The notes beneath the pieces were generated by a model, which worked only from the letters and a program-made list of their open reading frames with translations, was not told the origin of the DNA and searched no databases. A stretch of DNA of 64,000 nucleotides, from positions 248,001 through 312,000 of the forward strand of contig JNIN01000002.1 of assembly GCA_000702525.1 (NCBI GenBank). Direction: 5' to 3'. This DNA is from Lachnospiraceae bacterium AC2012. Its GTDB lineage: Bacteria; Bacillota; Clostridia; Lachnospirales; Lachnospiraceae. Positions 27,212 through 35,476 of the stretch are shown here, one piece after another (position 1 is the first letter of the stretch; each line of letters begins with the position of its first letter). The position numbers and the translations under genes are program-made.

Positions 27212-27220
27212 GCAGGCAAA

Positions 27221-27256
27221 AAATGGTCCATTGGGGACGGGGTTAATGGACCATTT
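27221..27256. repeat. REP-like GGACGGGG element 5
   Basis: AAATGGTCCATTGGGGACGG followed by GGTTAATGGACCATTT is a palindrome between two convergent genes. On the minus strand its AATGGTCCATTAA part supplies the last residues M-V-H and the stop codon of the 27243-27968 gene. Confidence 0.85.
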
Positions 27257-27968
27257 CACACATTTCCTGTACTTCTTCGCAAATTTCCTTTAATCCGCAA
27301 GACTTACAATCCATATTCACTTCATGAAGCAGGTGATCCAAAGCCTTTGTAATATCTTCCGACTGTTTTACATACCTTGCTAAGGCCTCAAAATCAATCG
27401 TAGAATCTGTTATAAAGACGATTTTCACCGCTTTCACCTGTGGCAATTTATGATATTCTTCCAACATCAATTTACCAACCTTTGCAAAATCCAGCCCTCT
27501 TGCTAGTGCTTCTTTCGAAACGCGTACCGTCTCCTTTTGATCCATCGTTGAAATACGCATCATAAATCCATCCGGATTCACATGATAACGGCGATATTCG
27601 ATGGCACGAAGCAATTGATAGAAACGTTCCGTGGACTCTGATTCCGCTTCATCCAACTGTACAAATACCAATCTACCATAGCAATGATTATCCGAAATCT
27701 CAGGCAAATCTGGCCCAATCAAGACGATTTCATCTCGATCTTTTTCTATACTCGATTCTGCATACGATGTAACAGCATTCTGTGTATAGAAGATTCCACT
27801 CACAGAAGCAGTATCATTTCCACCTAATTCATAGGCCATATCTTCTTGAAAAATTAGCTGGGAGTTGCCAACATCCTCCCAGCTAACATGATTTACATCA
27901 AGTGCCCTAGTTACACCTGATGATAAAACCTCAGAAACGCCTGCCATACAGCGTTCATATAACTTCAT
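27243..27968 (-). CDS. acetyl-CoA-synthase (CODH/ACS beta)-like fragment protein
   Basis: 241 residues. The part MAYELGGNDTASVSGIFYT and the tail M219-D-C221-K-S-C224-G-L-K-E-I-C230 resemble parts of the CODH/acetyl-CoA synthase beta subunit. The A-cluster Cys-Gly-Cys motifs of the true enzyme are absent and the length is about one third, so it is not a working acetyl-CoA synthase. It may be an accessory or scaffolding protein of the nickel-linked operon. The last residues (E-M-V-H) and stop come from a REP-like element. The family call is from memory of motifs and is the least sure in this operon. Confidence 0.5.
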   Translation of the reverse strand: MKLYERCMAGVSEVLSSGVTRALDVNHVSWEDVGNSQLIFQEDMAYELGGNDTASVSGIFYTQNAVTSYAESSIEKDRDEIVLIGPDLPEISDNHCYGRLVFVQLDEAESESTERFYQLLRAIEYRRYHVNPDGFMMRISTMDQKETVRVSKEALARGLDFAKVGKLMLEEYHKLPQVKAVKIVFITDSTIDFEALARYVKQSEDITKALDHLLHEVNMDCKSCGLKEICEEVQEMCEMVH

Positions 27969-27998
27969 TACAACTTTCTCACTTTCTTCCAGCTATTC

Positions 27999-28166
27999 TT
28001 AGACCTTACGGTCACGCTTTCTCTTATCATATACCTTCATAAGAAGCGGCTGAAGTGCCGATGTAAGCTTCATATCTAAATTAAAGAAATAGACAATCAA
28101 GCTTAAAACAAAAAGAACAACAAAGATAATTGCTAAAATCAATAACACTTTCAAAAAAATCGCCAT
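27999..28166 (-). CDS. small single-span membrane protein
   Basis: 55 residues: MAIFLKVLLILAIIFVVLFV begins one long hydrophobic helix (residues 3-28), followed by a basic cytosolic tail ending KRKRDRKV. AAAGGA stands before the ATG at 28166. It starts 2 bp after the stop codon of the activator gene and precedes the ACS-like gene, so it belongs to the operon. It could anchor the complex at the membrane (inference). The longer frame to 28247 is an overlap artefact. Confidence 0.6.
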   Translation of the reverse strand: MAIFLKVLLILAIIFVVLFVLSLIVYFFNLDMKLTSALQPLLMKVYDKRKRDRKV

Positions 28167-28168
28167 TC

Positions 28169-28957
28169 TTACATTCCTTTCTGGCGAGCATACTCTGCTG
28201 CGCCAAGTGCTCCCATAAGCTGTGGGTCGATTGGTAAGTCCACACACTTGATATGAAGAACTTTCTCAATCGCCTGTTTTAATCCATCATTCTTTGCACA
28301 ACCACCCGTAAGTGTAATCTGGTCTGTTGCACCAGCCTTCTTCGCCATAACGAAACAACGCTTCGCAACGGCATTTTCAATACCTGCTGCAATCTCGTCC
28401 ATCGGCTTCCCTTCTCCAACCAGCGAGATGACTTCAGATTCTGCGAATACGGTACACTGCGCTGTAATCGGAATGACATTCTTTGCCTGAAGAGACAATT
28501 TCGAGAAATCCTCCAGTTCCATTTCAAATGCTCTCGCCATCGCTTCAAAGAAACGTCCCGTACCAGCGGCACATTTATCATTCATCGCGAAATTCAATAC
28601 CGTTCCATCTGCATCTACCGCGATACCCTTGACATCCTGTCCACCAATATCGATAATTGCCTTTACACTTGGGTCTGCCACATGCACGCCCATCGCATGA
28701 CAACTAATCTCAGAGATATTTTCATCTGCAAATGGTACTTTATTTCGTCCATAACCCGTACCAACCAGATACGTAAGTTCCTCTGCACTATGTAAATCCG
28801 GCACCTGCGAAATCGCCTGATCCAGCGCATCCTGCGCAGATAATACAGAATTAATTCTACTTCGCAGTGTTACATTGGCAACCATCTTGCCTGTTTCATC
28901 TATAATCACACATTTTGTATATGTACTGCCTGAATCGCAGCCACCAAAATACTTCAT
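28169..28957 (-). CDS. ATP-dependent activator of 2-hydroxyacyl-CoA dehydratase-type enzyme (BadF/HgdC family)
   Basis: 262 residues of the ASKHA ATPase fold: phosphate loop GCDSGSTYTK near residue 6, then IDIGGQDVKG, and a C-terminal GGCAKNDGL. The two cysteines that hold the dimer-bridging [4Fe-4S] cluster are C129 (NDKCAAGTG) and C168 (TAQCTVFAESE). Family members use ATP hydrolysis to push single electrons into a dehydratase or double-cubane reductase. Its target should be the two subunits encoded just upstream (28997-31733). GGGGGAAAG precedes the ATG. Confidence 0.93.
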   Translation of the reverse strand: MKYFGGCDSGSTYTKCVIIDETGKMVANVTLRSRINSVLSAQDALDQAISQVPDLHSAEELTYLVGTGYGRNKVPFADENISEISCHAMGVHVADPSVKAIIDIGGQDVKGIAVDADGTVLNFAMNDKCAAGTGRFFEAMARAFEMELEDFSKLSLQAKNVIPITAQCTVFAESEVISLVGEGKPMDEIAAGIENAVAKRCFVMAKKAGATDQITLTGGCAKNDGLKQAIEKVLHIKCVDLPIDPQLMGALGAAEYARQKGM

Positions 28958-28996
28958 TTTCTTTCCCCCTGTTTGTATCTAAATGATTGAAATTTT

Positions 28997-30544
28997 CTAC
29001 CATGCCTTCGCATCGTCAATAACTTCCAGTGAAGGATCCACTGGTTCTTCTCTCATAACGGAGCGCATATAACGATTTACATCATCGCGGATATTCTGTC
29101 TTGGAACAACACGTGGATCCATGAGGTCATGATTCACCCATACCAGTCTTACCCCATGTTCTCTTGCTCTCTCCTCAAATAGGCCATGCATACCATCCAG
29201 CGCCTTGCAGGAGATATGTTCCCAGAGAATTACCATATCGGCATTATAATATTCGCAAAATCTCCAGAGATCATCCAAAAGTACTTCGTATCCACCATGC
29301 GTTCTGTTTCTCATAATCATCTCCTGATAAAGCTTCGCAATATCATAGATGGCCTGATCCGGATCATCCTCAGAAACCTTATCGAGATATACCAGTGAAA
29401 GCATATCGACAAGTGGCAGGATGCCCCAACAATTCTGCAGCCATGGCAAAAAGTCGGTATAGTACTGTGCCTGCACGCCCCAGATAATCGCTCTATGACG
29501 ATATTCCTTGCAAATCATATCCTTATTCTGGTATGCCTTCTTCGCCAGCGCACTAATACGGCGATCCGCATCCACGAATGCCTGGGCACGGCCTGCAACT
29601 GCCATATACGTCGTCTCGGAATATAGCGCAAGGTTCGCGCCAATGACCTGCGGATAATCCGTGCGGCTCATTTCCATCCAGGACTGACGATGGGAGTTTT
29701 CTTCGTTAAAACGCTTCATGCAAGTGAAATATGCATCCCAGTCCCATTTCTCGCCCGTTTTCTCTTCGATAAACTTAATGGCATTACGAATCTCCTGCGC
29801 CGCATATTCCTGCACGCCATCCTCTGTATGACGAAGTGGTGCAGCAATCTGGAAGCAAGGGATTCCTTCGCGCTCATAGCGTCGTGTCAGGACACCATTT
29901 CCCATCAACGAACCATCGCAAGTCGTATTACACTGAATCGCACACGCACCGAAAATCGGGATATCATCATCCACCACAACACCCGCTTCGGCAGCCGGCA
30001 TCGGGCAAACATCGCCGGGCAGTCCCATTTCCTGAATCACATCGAGGTAATGGATGACACCATCCCCCTGCAGGAGTACGGAAACGTATACGGCGGCCGT
30101 CTCCCAGCTAACCGCTTTCAGGTTCGGGAAACCGCACATAATGGTGAACATCTCATTCTCATCCAGGATGACACATTTCTTGGAGAATTCGACATCATTT
30201 CCAACATTTCGATCCGCGCGGAACACATTCGTAAGCAAATCTGCTACGTCTTTTGCCACAAGGTCGTATTCCTCATGCGCGATTCTAAGGTGCTTGCCAC
30301 GAAGCCCCGTGGTATGCTTATCGATCATCATCGGAACGGCGAGATAATTGATCATCCAACGATAACGGAAGAATCCCTTCACATTATTTGGATGCAACAT
30401 AAATTTCGCAAGCATGCCCATGATTTTGAGCCATCTTGTATAGTCGTACCAGGTGTCGCGGAAACCACGCCACTCTCTTCTCTTTCGAACCTTGCCTCCC
30501 GTATAAAGGGAGCCAAGTGCTTCACTGCCTAATGCCTTACTCAT
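28997..30544 (-). CDS. 2-hydroxyacyl-CoA dehydratase/double-cubane reductase family subunit (large)
   Basis: 515 residues. It has the HgdB/BcrB-type fold markers: cysteines in GDVCPMPAAEAG, GACAIQCNTTCDGS and EHISCKALDG, of which some should bind an iron-sulfur cluster. It is longer than usual (family about 370-430) owing to an N-terminal extension of roughly 90 residues rich in Arg/Trp/Tyr. The gene overlaps the small-subunit gene by 8 bp, implying a coupled heterodimer. The substrate is unknown; neighbours are nickel-handling genes rather than CoA-transferase or acyl-CoA genes. Confidence 0.85.
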   Translation of the reverse strand: MSKALGSEALGSLYTGGKVRKRREWRGFRDTWYDYTRWLKIMGMLAKFMLHPNNVKGFFRYRWMINYLAVPMMIDKHTTGLRGKHLRIAHEEYDLVAKDVADLLTNVFRADRNVGNDVEFSKKCVILDENEMFTIMCGFPNLKAVSWETAAVYVSVLLQGDGVIHYLDVIQEMGLPGDVCPMPAAEAGVVVDDDIPIFGACAIQCNTTCDGSLMGNGVLTRRYEREGIPCFQIAAPLRHTEDGVQEYAAQEIRNAIKFIEEKTGEKWDWDAYFTCMKRFNEENSHRQSWMEMSRTDYPQVIGANLALYSETTYMAVAGRAQAFVDADRRISALAKKAYQNKDMICKEYRHRAIIWGVQAQYYTDFLPWLQNCWGILPLVDMLSLVYLDKVSEDDPDQAIYDIAKLYQEMIMRNRTHGGYEVLLDDLWRFCEYYNADMVILWEHISCKALDGMHGLFEERAREHGVRLVWVNHDLMDPRVVPRQNIRDDVNRYMRSVMREEPVDPSLEVIDDAKAW

Positions 30545-31733
30545 GCTTCTTACCTCCCTGAATCTTCTTGATCTCTAGACTTTCCACGAAAGCCTGTACA
30601 CGGGTTCGAATCTGACCGGAATTGCCGACCGCATAAGGCCTGTCAATCGTCAAAACCGGTATACCGTAATCGTCTCGCATTGCATGACTCGCTGTCATAC
30701 GCTCATATGCCCAAGGATCGCAGAACTTCATCTGTTCGAAGATAATACCGTCCGCATGATACTCTTCAGCGATCTTATGAACATACTTCTTACGCGCCTC
30801 AATCTTGTCGAGATTCATCTGTCGAGGACACATGGAATCCATCATGAAATGACGACAGATCTGTGTCAATACGTCCTCCGTATCATTTAACACAATCTCG
30901 TGACGTCCAGGAAGCGAACCATAGCAGAAACGATCCGCTACCACGAGCGCACCGGATTCCTCAATCAGCTTAATCATATCGACATCATCGATTTCCGATC
31001 CAACCACTTCCACGCGCGCACGATACGGCGGCTTCTCGTCACGTTCCCTTGTCTTAATCTCTTCCAGTGTCTCCTCTAATTTATCAATCAGCTTGTCCTT
31101 CGGGCATACATAGGTGCACATCGTAATAATATGGAATTCGTATCCCGTTATTCTAGGGTTCTCTTCCTTACGATAGTCACCGATGGCATTGATCAGGCGA
31201 CACACCTTGTTATATCTCTCCACGGCCCCGCGAAGTGCTTCGTCCGAAGTATCTATGCCGAAATGTTCCTGCAGCGCGTCCAAAACTTTGGTTCTACACT
31301 GTCCCACGTAAAGTGACAACGCATTGTCGTCCGCCTTCATCGGAACTTCCAGATACTTATAAAAGAAATCTTCCTTCTCATTAATCTTCAGAAGCTCCAT
31401 ATTCTCTACACAACGATTCAGCATAGAGCATCCATCTGGTGCCAAAATACAGTCTAAGAACTGATAACCACCCTCGATGGCTCTCTCCAACAACGCTCTT
31501 GTATATTCGCACAAGAAACTTGTCATATAATAGGTTCCGATTTCCATGGAACCCGTATGTGGTGCGCGAAGGCGCACCGGAAATACCCCCGGAAGTTCCA
31601 TTAAGACTTCCGGAACCTGGTAGCACACACTGCCGATGCATTTCCTGCCTTCCGCAAGTGCCTCTCGAACGAGATCATTCTCGGCATTTTCGAGAAGCTG
31701 TTCGAAATAATACATGTGTTTCAGGTCCTTCAT
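30537..31733 (-). CDS. 2-hydroxyacyl-CoA dehydratase/double-cubane reductase family subunit (small)
   Basis: 398 residues with the family cysteines in IGSVCYQVPEVL, SFLCEYT, LDCILAPDGCSMLNRC and MKFCDPWAYE. The last block (F-C-D-P-W..E) is the hallmark of the HgdB/BcrC subunits that hold the active-site cluster. It precedes the large-subunit gene and overlaps it. GGAGGAGG stands before the ATG. No CoA-binding or substrate specificity can be read with confidence. Confidence 0.87.
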   Translation of the reverse strand: MKDLKHMYYFEQLLENAENDLVREALAEGRKCIGSVCYQVPEVLMELPGVFPVRLRAPHTGSMEIGTYYMTSFLCEYTRALLERAIEGGYQFLDCILAPDGCSMLNRCVENMELLKINEKEDFFYKYLEVPMKADDNALSLYVGQCRTKVLDALQEHFGIDTSDEALRGAVERYNKVCRLINAIGDYRKEENPRITGYEFHIITMCTYVCPKDKLIDKLEETLEEIKTRERDEKPPYRARVEVVGSEIDDVDMIKLIEESGALVVADRFCYGSLPGRHEIVLNDTEDVLTQICRHFMMDSMCPRQMNLDKIEARKKYVHKIAEEYHADGIIFEQMKFCDPWAYERMTASHAMRDDYGIPVLTIDRPYAVGNSGQIRTRVQAFVESLEIKKIQGGKKHE

Positions 31734-31747
31734 TACCTTTCCTCCTC

Positions 31748-32548
31748 CTATAAAATCCCCAGATTCTTCAAGGCTTCCACCCCGCCTTGATAGATTGGAG
31801 ATGATGCATCGATTTCATAAACGGATTTTCCAAGCATATCGCTCAGTGCCATCGCCTTGTCATCCTCTATGCATGACAAGAGTTGCAACGGTTCCAGCTC
31901 CAATTGATCCACCAAATTCAAATCCGGCATGCGGTTGATAATGATTCCGGATTGGTCAAACATCACCAAATCTTTCGCCACCTCATGAATCGTCTTTGCA
32001 ACTTCAATTCCCTTCTTACTCGCATCCGAAACGAGTAGAAGATGCGTCACTTTCTCCATCACACGACGGTTTACCTGCTCAATCCCGGCCTCACCATCGA
32101 TTACTACATAATCAAAATTGCCCGCAAGCATGCTAATTATCTCTTTTAAATACGCATTGACCTTGCAATAACATCCCGCGGATTCCGGACGTCCAATAGC
32201 CAGAAAGGATAAATTCTTCCTCTCTACCAACGCATCAAACATGCGATACTTCGCCTCGCCGAGCATCTCAATCGCAGCCGCTTGGTCCGTCTGTGCCGTT
32301 TTAATAAACATATTTCGGATGTCATCAACTGTCATCTTCACGTCTACACCAAGTGCCATCGCAAGTCCTACCGCAGGATCTGCGTCAATCGCCAGAATCT
32401 TCTTGTCTGGAAATGCCTCTGTCAGCTGTCTTACAAACAGCGCGGACAGGGAAGTCTTTCCAACTCCACCCTTTCCTGTCAGTGCAATGATCACCGGTGC
32501 TTTCTGTATTTTCGGTGTTTTCTCTATATTCTTGTTAGTTATTTCCAT
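31748..32548 (-). CDS. CooC-like nickel-insertion ATPase (ParA/MinD family)
   Basis: 266 residues. The deviant P-loop is G25-K-G-G-V-G-K-T32, with ILAIDADPAVGLAMALG as the usual CooC follow-on. C126-Y-C128 forms the CxC metal-binding motif by which CooC dimers hold Ni(II) at their interface. CooC inserts nickel into carbon monoxide dehydrogenase cluster C; related AcsF acts on acetyl-CoA synthase. No CODH gene is present here, so the client may be a protein of this operon (inference). It follows the CooT-like gene by 19 bp. Confidence 0.88.
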   Translation of the reverse strand: MEITNKNIEKTPKIQKAPVIIALTGKGGVGKTSLSALFVRQLTEAFPDKKILAIDADPAVGLAMALGVDVKMTVDDIRNMFIKTAQTDQAAAIEMLGEAKYRMFDALVERKNLSFLAIGRPESAGCYCKVNAYLKEIISMLAGNFDYVVIDGEAGIEQVNRRVMEKVTHLLLVSDASKKGIEVAKTIHEVAKDLVMFDQSGIIINRMPDLNLVDQLELEPLQLLSCIEDDKAMALSDMLGKSVYEIDASSPIYQGGVEALKNLGIL

Positions 32549-32567
32549 TCTTCTTGCCTACTTCCAA

Positions 32568-32759
32568 TCAGTCTTCCGGATGAATGATAATATATGCATC
32601 ACTTAAATCTGCACATACAAAAGAAGCATGAAACCGGTATTCACGCTCTAATAAGTCCTTAAAAACCAATTCTCCATTCTCTTCCTTGAAGCTAGCGATA
32701 TTCTGTGCAAGGATAGCATTGGAGTCGATCTTATCTCTATATAATGTCGATAAACACAT
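32568..32759 (-). CDS. CooT-like small nickel-binding protein
   Basis: 63 residues beginning M-C-L-S-T-L-Y, as in CooT (MCLA/MCMS..), where Cys2 binds Ni(II) at the dimer interface. The short all-beta body with DLLEREYRF and a last strand AYIIIHPED agrees with the family. The start at 32759 is fixed by AGGAGG; the frame to 32777 is an extension. It lies between the His-rich gene and the CooC-like gene. Confidence 0.8.
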   Translation of the reverse strand: MCLSTLYRDKIDSNAILAQNIASFKEENGELVFKDLLEREYRFHASFVCADLSDAYIIIHPED

Positions 32760-32791
32760 GCAAAAACCTCCTATCACTTCTTATTTCTCAG

Positions 32792-33019
32792 CTATACTTC
32801 GCTCTCTTCCAAAAGTTTTAAGGCATGCGCAAGATGGACATTTCCAGACTGGAATGCCTCAATCGCCAAACGCATCTCTTCGTATGCAGGTTCATCTTTC
32901 AATTTTTCCGCCAATTCGGCCAATTCATTGGAATGTTCTTCATTGTGACCAGACATGTACTTCACTAGAGCAACCAACTCTTCTCTAGTGCTATAAGTCA
33001 CTTCATGATGATGTGCCAT
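32792..33019 (-). CDS. small His-rich N-terminus helical protein (metal-associated)
   Basis: 75 residues starting MAHHHEVTYS, followed by helices with NEEHSNELAELAEKL and an end SGNVHLAHALKLLEES. This resembles small proteins found beside cobalt/nickel transport or CooC/CooT genes; the His cluster may bind metal. The function is unknown. It is the first gene of the operon that runs to 27243, with AGAGGGGG before its ATG. Confidence 0.7.
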   Translation of the reverse strand: MAHHHEVTYSTREELVALVKYMSGHNEEHSNELAELAEKLKDEPAYEEMRLAIEAFQSGNVHLAHALKLLEESEV

Positions 33020-33223
33020 ATTGCCCCCTCTTTCATATCCCCCGATATGCTTTCTAGTAAATTTCTATGTGTCTATGATAACAGAGCCATCCGCTTTTTT
33101 GTAGGGATTTAGCTAAATTTGATAATCTTCCGCAGGTGCAGAAATTCCGGCTTTTTTACACGAGTGTGTAGGAAAATGATTTCGTAAGGCTGCCGTGCTA
33201 CCAACATCTAATTCCGATAAAAG
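33020..33223. promoter_or_regulatory. upstream control region of the nickel-linked operon
   Basis: The gap upstream of the His-rich gene holds a perfect 12-bp palindrome ATTTAGCTAAAT (33108-33119) and, on the minus strand, a possible extended -10 TGTTATCAT (about 33078-33086). A -35 is not clear. The palindrome could be an operator for a metal or redox regulator. I see no recognisable nickel/cobalt or cobalamin riboswitch. Confidence 0.35.
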
Positions 33224-33257
33224 CGAAGGGAATCCGCCATATGGCGGATTCCCTTCG
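33224..33257 (-). terminator. perfect 34-bp palindrome, probable terminator
   Basis: Arms CGAAGGGAATCCGCCAT and ATGGCGGATTCCCTTCG are perfectly complementary over 17 bp with no loop. On the minus strand a short T-run follows. It lies 28 bp after the deoxyribosyltransferase-like stop codon. Confidence 0.75.
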
Positions 33258-33285
33258 TATCTTACAATATCCTAAAACAGTTATC

Positions 33286-33708
33286 CTAGAACATCTTTCC
33301 TCTATAGCCTTCTCTTGGCATCATTTCGAAGTCATATGTCTTAAGTTCGTCAACGCTCATAAGATTTGTATGGCTTCCTTCGTGAATCATAAGATTTGAT
33401 GATTCTCCAAGCTGTACTACGATTACAGGCTTTTGTGTTGCATATGCATAACCGCATTCCCAAGCTGTGCCTGAATCGCTGTAATTGCCCCAGTAAAGCA
33501 TGACAACAACTTCTGCCCAGTCAATACCTGCCTTATCATTCAAAAATGTTTCTTTGCTCCAATCTGGCTTTCCTACATTACCATCACGAACTTCATGTTC
33601 TCTTGGTGAAAATACGGAAAATCCTCTACCCTTTAAGATTTCTTCTACCTGACCAAGTACTTCACATTCCTGATCATTGAAAAATGGAGATGCAATATAT
33701 ATTCTCAT
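33286..33708 (-). CDS. nucleoside 2-deoxyribosyltransferase-like protein
   Basis: 140 residues. MRIYIASPFFNDQE matches the family start (IYLAGPFF), followed by VFSPREHE, a DKAGIDWAEVVVMLY strand and the glutamate block GTAWECGYAYA, which carries the nucleophile Glu of deoxyribosyltransferases. They move deoxyribose between bases in salvage; related proteins are effector or sensor domains, so specificity is open. It stands alone. The start at 33708 follows AGAGGG and is favoured because the family begins there. Confidence 0.8.
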   Translation of the reverse strand: MRIYIASPFFNDQECEVLGQVEEILKGRGFSVFSPREHEVRDGNVGKPDWSKETFLNDKAGIDWAEVVVMLYWGNYSDSGTAWECGYAYATQKPVIVVQLGESSNLMIHEGSHTNLMSVDELKTYDFEMMPREGYRGKMF

Positions 33709-33843
33709 TTCACTTTTCCCTCTTACTGTATTATTTGTATCCGTAGACACATCCTAAGGTATTCTATATGGATTCCTGAAGTTTTGCAACCCACGAATTC
33801 TATATATTCCCGGAAAAACACACGATTCTATATCAACCAAATT

Positions 33844-34971
33844 CTACTGCCCATGAATTCTCTGCTTCCACCACTTCCCGGCATCGGACAGTTCCTCATC
33901 GGACCATCCAGATATCGAAGTACAATCCGAGCGAAGTAAGGCGGAAGATTCCTCCTTATTCGACAGACTCCATGTCACGAAACTCACCTGATAAGAATTC
34001 AAGAGATCCACCCAGGCCTGACCGCTCTCATAATCCAGGGAACCATTGCCACTGGCATCCGAGATACTACACTCGCTCACAAATACTGGAACGCCTGCAT
34101 CAAGCGCCGATTTCACACGGTTCCGAAGATCATCCTTATGTGTTCCTGCATAGAAATGAACCACGTACATCGTATTGGCATCATCGAGCTGATTTCCTAC
34201 CACTTCATCAATATCCTGTGACCAGGTATTCGTTCCAACGAGAATAATCGCATCAGAATCATTCGCACGAATACAAGGAATCACTTCCTCTGCATATGGC
34301 TTGATAACGCTATCCCAAGGTGAATTCTGCGGCTCGTTACAGATTTCATAAATCACATTGTCATAGGAGCGAAATTCTGCCGACATCTCTGTGAAAAATG
34401 CTTTTGCTTCTTCCTTATTTGTCATTGGATTACAATCTGACAAAATATGCCAATCCACAATCACATACATGCCGAGATTTGTAGCTTCTTCCACGCCATC
34501 TCGAACCAGCTGCTTCAATTTTTCCCGATCACCACCTGCACAATAACCACCATATTCATTCGTATACATCGCCAAGCGAACCACATTTGCACCCCAATCG
34601 TCTCGAAGCGTTTGAAATGCTTCCGCATTCACATACTGCGGATACCACGCCAGGCCATGCGTACTCACCCCTCGAAGCTGGACTGCATTTCCAAGCGAAT
34701 CCGACAAGTGAACAGTATCCACATGAAGCTTTACAATTCCATGAGAATCGACCTCAGCAGTAATATTTCCTGCAGAATCATCTCCTTCGGTATCATCAGA
34801 TTCCGCATCCTTTGGATCCGAAGTATCCTTCTCTTCTGCTGTTGCATCCGAGCCCGTCTTCTCTGTATCCTCAGACGAATTCCACGCCTTACAACCTACT
34901 GCAAAAATTCCAATCATTGCCACCAAAATTAAAACTAGAATAAATCTCATCTTTCTCCCCTGTCTACGCAT
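33844..34971 (-). CDS. GH5 endo-glucanase-type lipoprotein
   Basis: 375 residues. A signal with basic start ends in FAVGC, a lipobox, so it is anchored outside. A long acidic Ser/Asp/Glu linker follows, then the GH5 barrel: LRGVSTHGLAWYP, VVRLAMYTNE, YVIVDWHIL, acid/base Glu in IYEICNEPQ and nucleophile Glu in VFVSECSIS. These match GH5 subfamily 2 cellulases. Two starts are possible (34971 with GGGGGAG, 34950 with GGGGAG), both before the signal helix. The gene stands alone between two terminators, so it is not tied to the arabinan operon. Confidence 0.9.
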   Translation of the reverse strand: MRRQGRKMRFILVLILVAMIGIFAVGCKAWNSSEDTEKTGSDATAEEKDTSDPKDAESDDTEGDDSAGNITAEVDSHGIVKLHVDTVHLSDSLGNAVQLRGVSTHGLAWYPQYVNAEAFQTLRDDWGANVVRLAMYTNEYGGYCAGGDREKLKQLVRDGVEEATNLGMYVIVDWHILSDCNPMTNKEEAKAFFTEMSAEFRSYDNVIYEICNEPQNSPWDSVIKPYAEEVIPCIRANDSDAIILVGTNTWSQDIDEVVGNQLDDANTMYVVHFYAGTHKDDLRNRVKSALDAGVPVFVSECSISDASGNGSLDYESGQAWVDLLNSYQVSFVTWSLSNKEESSALLRSDCTSISGWSDEELSDAGKWWKQRIHGQ

Positions 34972-35004
34972 AATCTCCCCCGCATACCACAAATAATAAC
35001 ATCA

Positions 35005-35029
35005 AAAGGGCGTGCAAAGCACGCCCTTT
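35005..35029 (-). terminator. hairpin terminator of the desulfoferrodoxin gene
   Basis: AAAGGGCGTGC-AAA-GCACGCCCTTT is an 11-bp stem, with TTTT then GAT following on the minus strand. Confidence 0.75.
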
Positions 35030-35048
35030 CATAATCCTAAAATTATAA

Positions 35049-35426
35049 TTACAAATCCTTCTTCCAAAGTCCGTGAAGGTTGCAATATTCATAAACAGCA
35101 ACGGCCTTCTCGCCATCTGTAAGCGCGAATTCTGCAGCAGGTGCTTCCCCAACTGTGAGATCTTTCTTGTGGAATCCCTGATTTGTCTCAACAACGATAA
35201 AAGAAATATGATGCTCTTCCAACATTGGATGCTCAACATCACCAACAACAACCTTTACGATATTTCCATCGATTGTAACTGCTGGTACATGCTTCTCTGT
35301 CGCAGCATCCGTTGTGTTTGGAGTCAGCTTCACCATATCCTCGCCGCAACAAACCGGGTCACCACCACGCTTGTCCTCAACAAATACTACAAAGTTCCCA
35401 CATAAATTGCACTTGTAAAATAACAT
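35049..35426 (-). CDS. dfx: desulfoferrodoxin (2Fe superoxide reductase)
   Basis: 125 residues. The N-terminal desulforedoxin domain has C-N-L-C near residue 6 and a C-C pair near 27. The catalytic domain has His in EKHVP, GDVEHPMLEEHHI and the final CNLHGLW, the four-His one-Cys iron site. It reduces superoxide to peroxide without making oxygen, suiting an anaerobe. Rubrerythrin upstream would remove the peroxide. It follows rbr by 50 bp and may be co-transcribed. Confidence 0.95.
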   Translation of the reverse strand: MLFYKCNLCGNFVVFVEDKRGGDPVCCGEDMVKLTPNTTDAATEKHVPAVTIDGNIVKVVVGDVEHPMLEEHHISFIVVETNQGFHKKDLTVGEAPAAEFALTDGEKAVAVYEYCNLHGLWKKDL

Positions 35427-35476
35427 AACACTCCTCCTTCAGATACCTGATCTAATTCCTATAAACCCCAATGATT

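Noticed and set aside
28081..28269. 62-codon minus-strand frame over the small membrane protein
   Set aside because: It is out of frame with the 55-residue membrane protein that has a proper ribosome site and hydrophobic helix, and overlaps the activator gene.
29690..30532. Plus-strand open frame of 280 codons
   Set aside because: It is antisense to the dehydratase large subunit, which has clear family motifs; no ribosome site precedes it.
30602..30611. GGTTCGAATC, the T-arm signature of tRNA genes
   Set aside because: It lies inside the coding sequence of the small dehydratase-family subunit, and no acceptor, D-arm or anticodon stem can be built around it.
33181..33223. Possible metal riboswitch before the nickel-linked operon
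   Set aside because: Stretches such as GGTAGCACGGCAGCC suggested structure, but no conserved NiCo or cobalamin riboswitch core could be matched.
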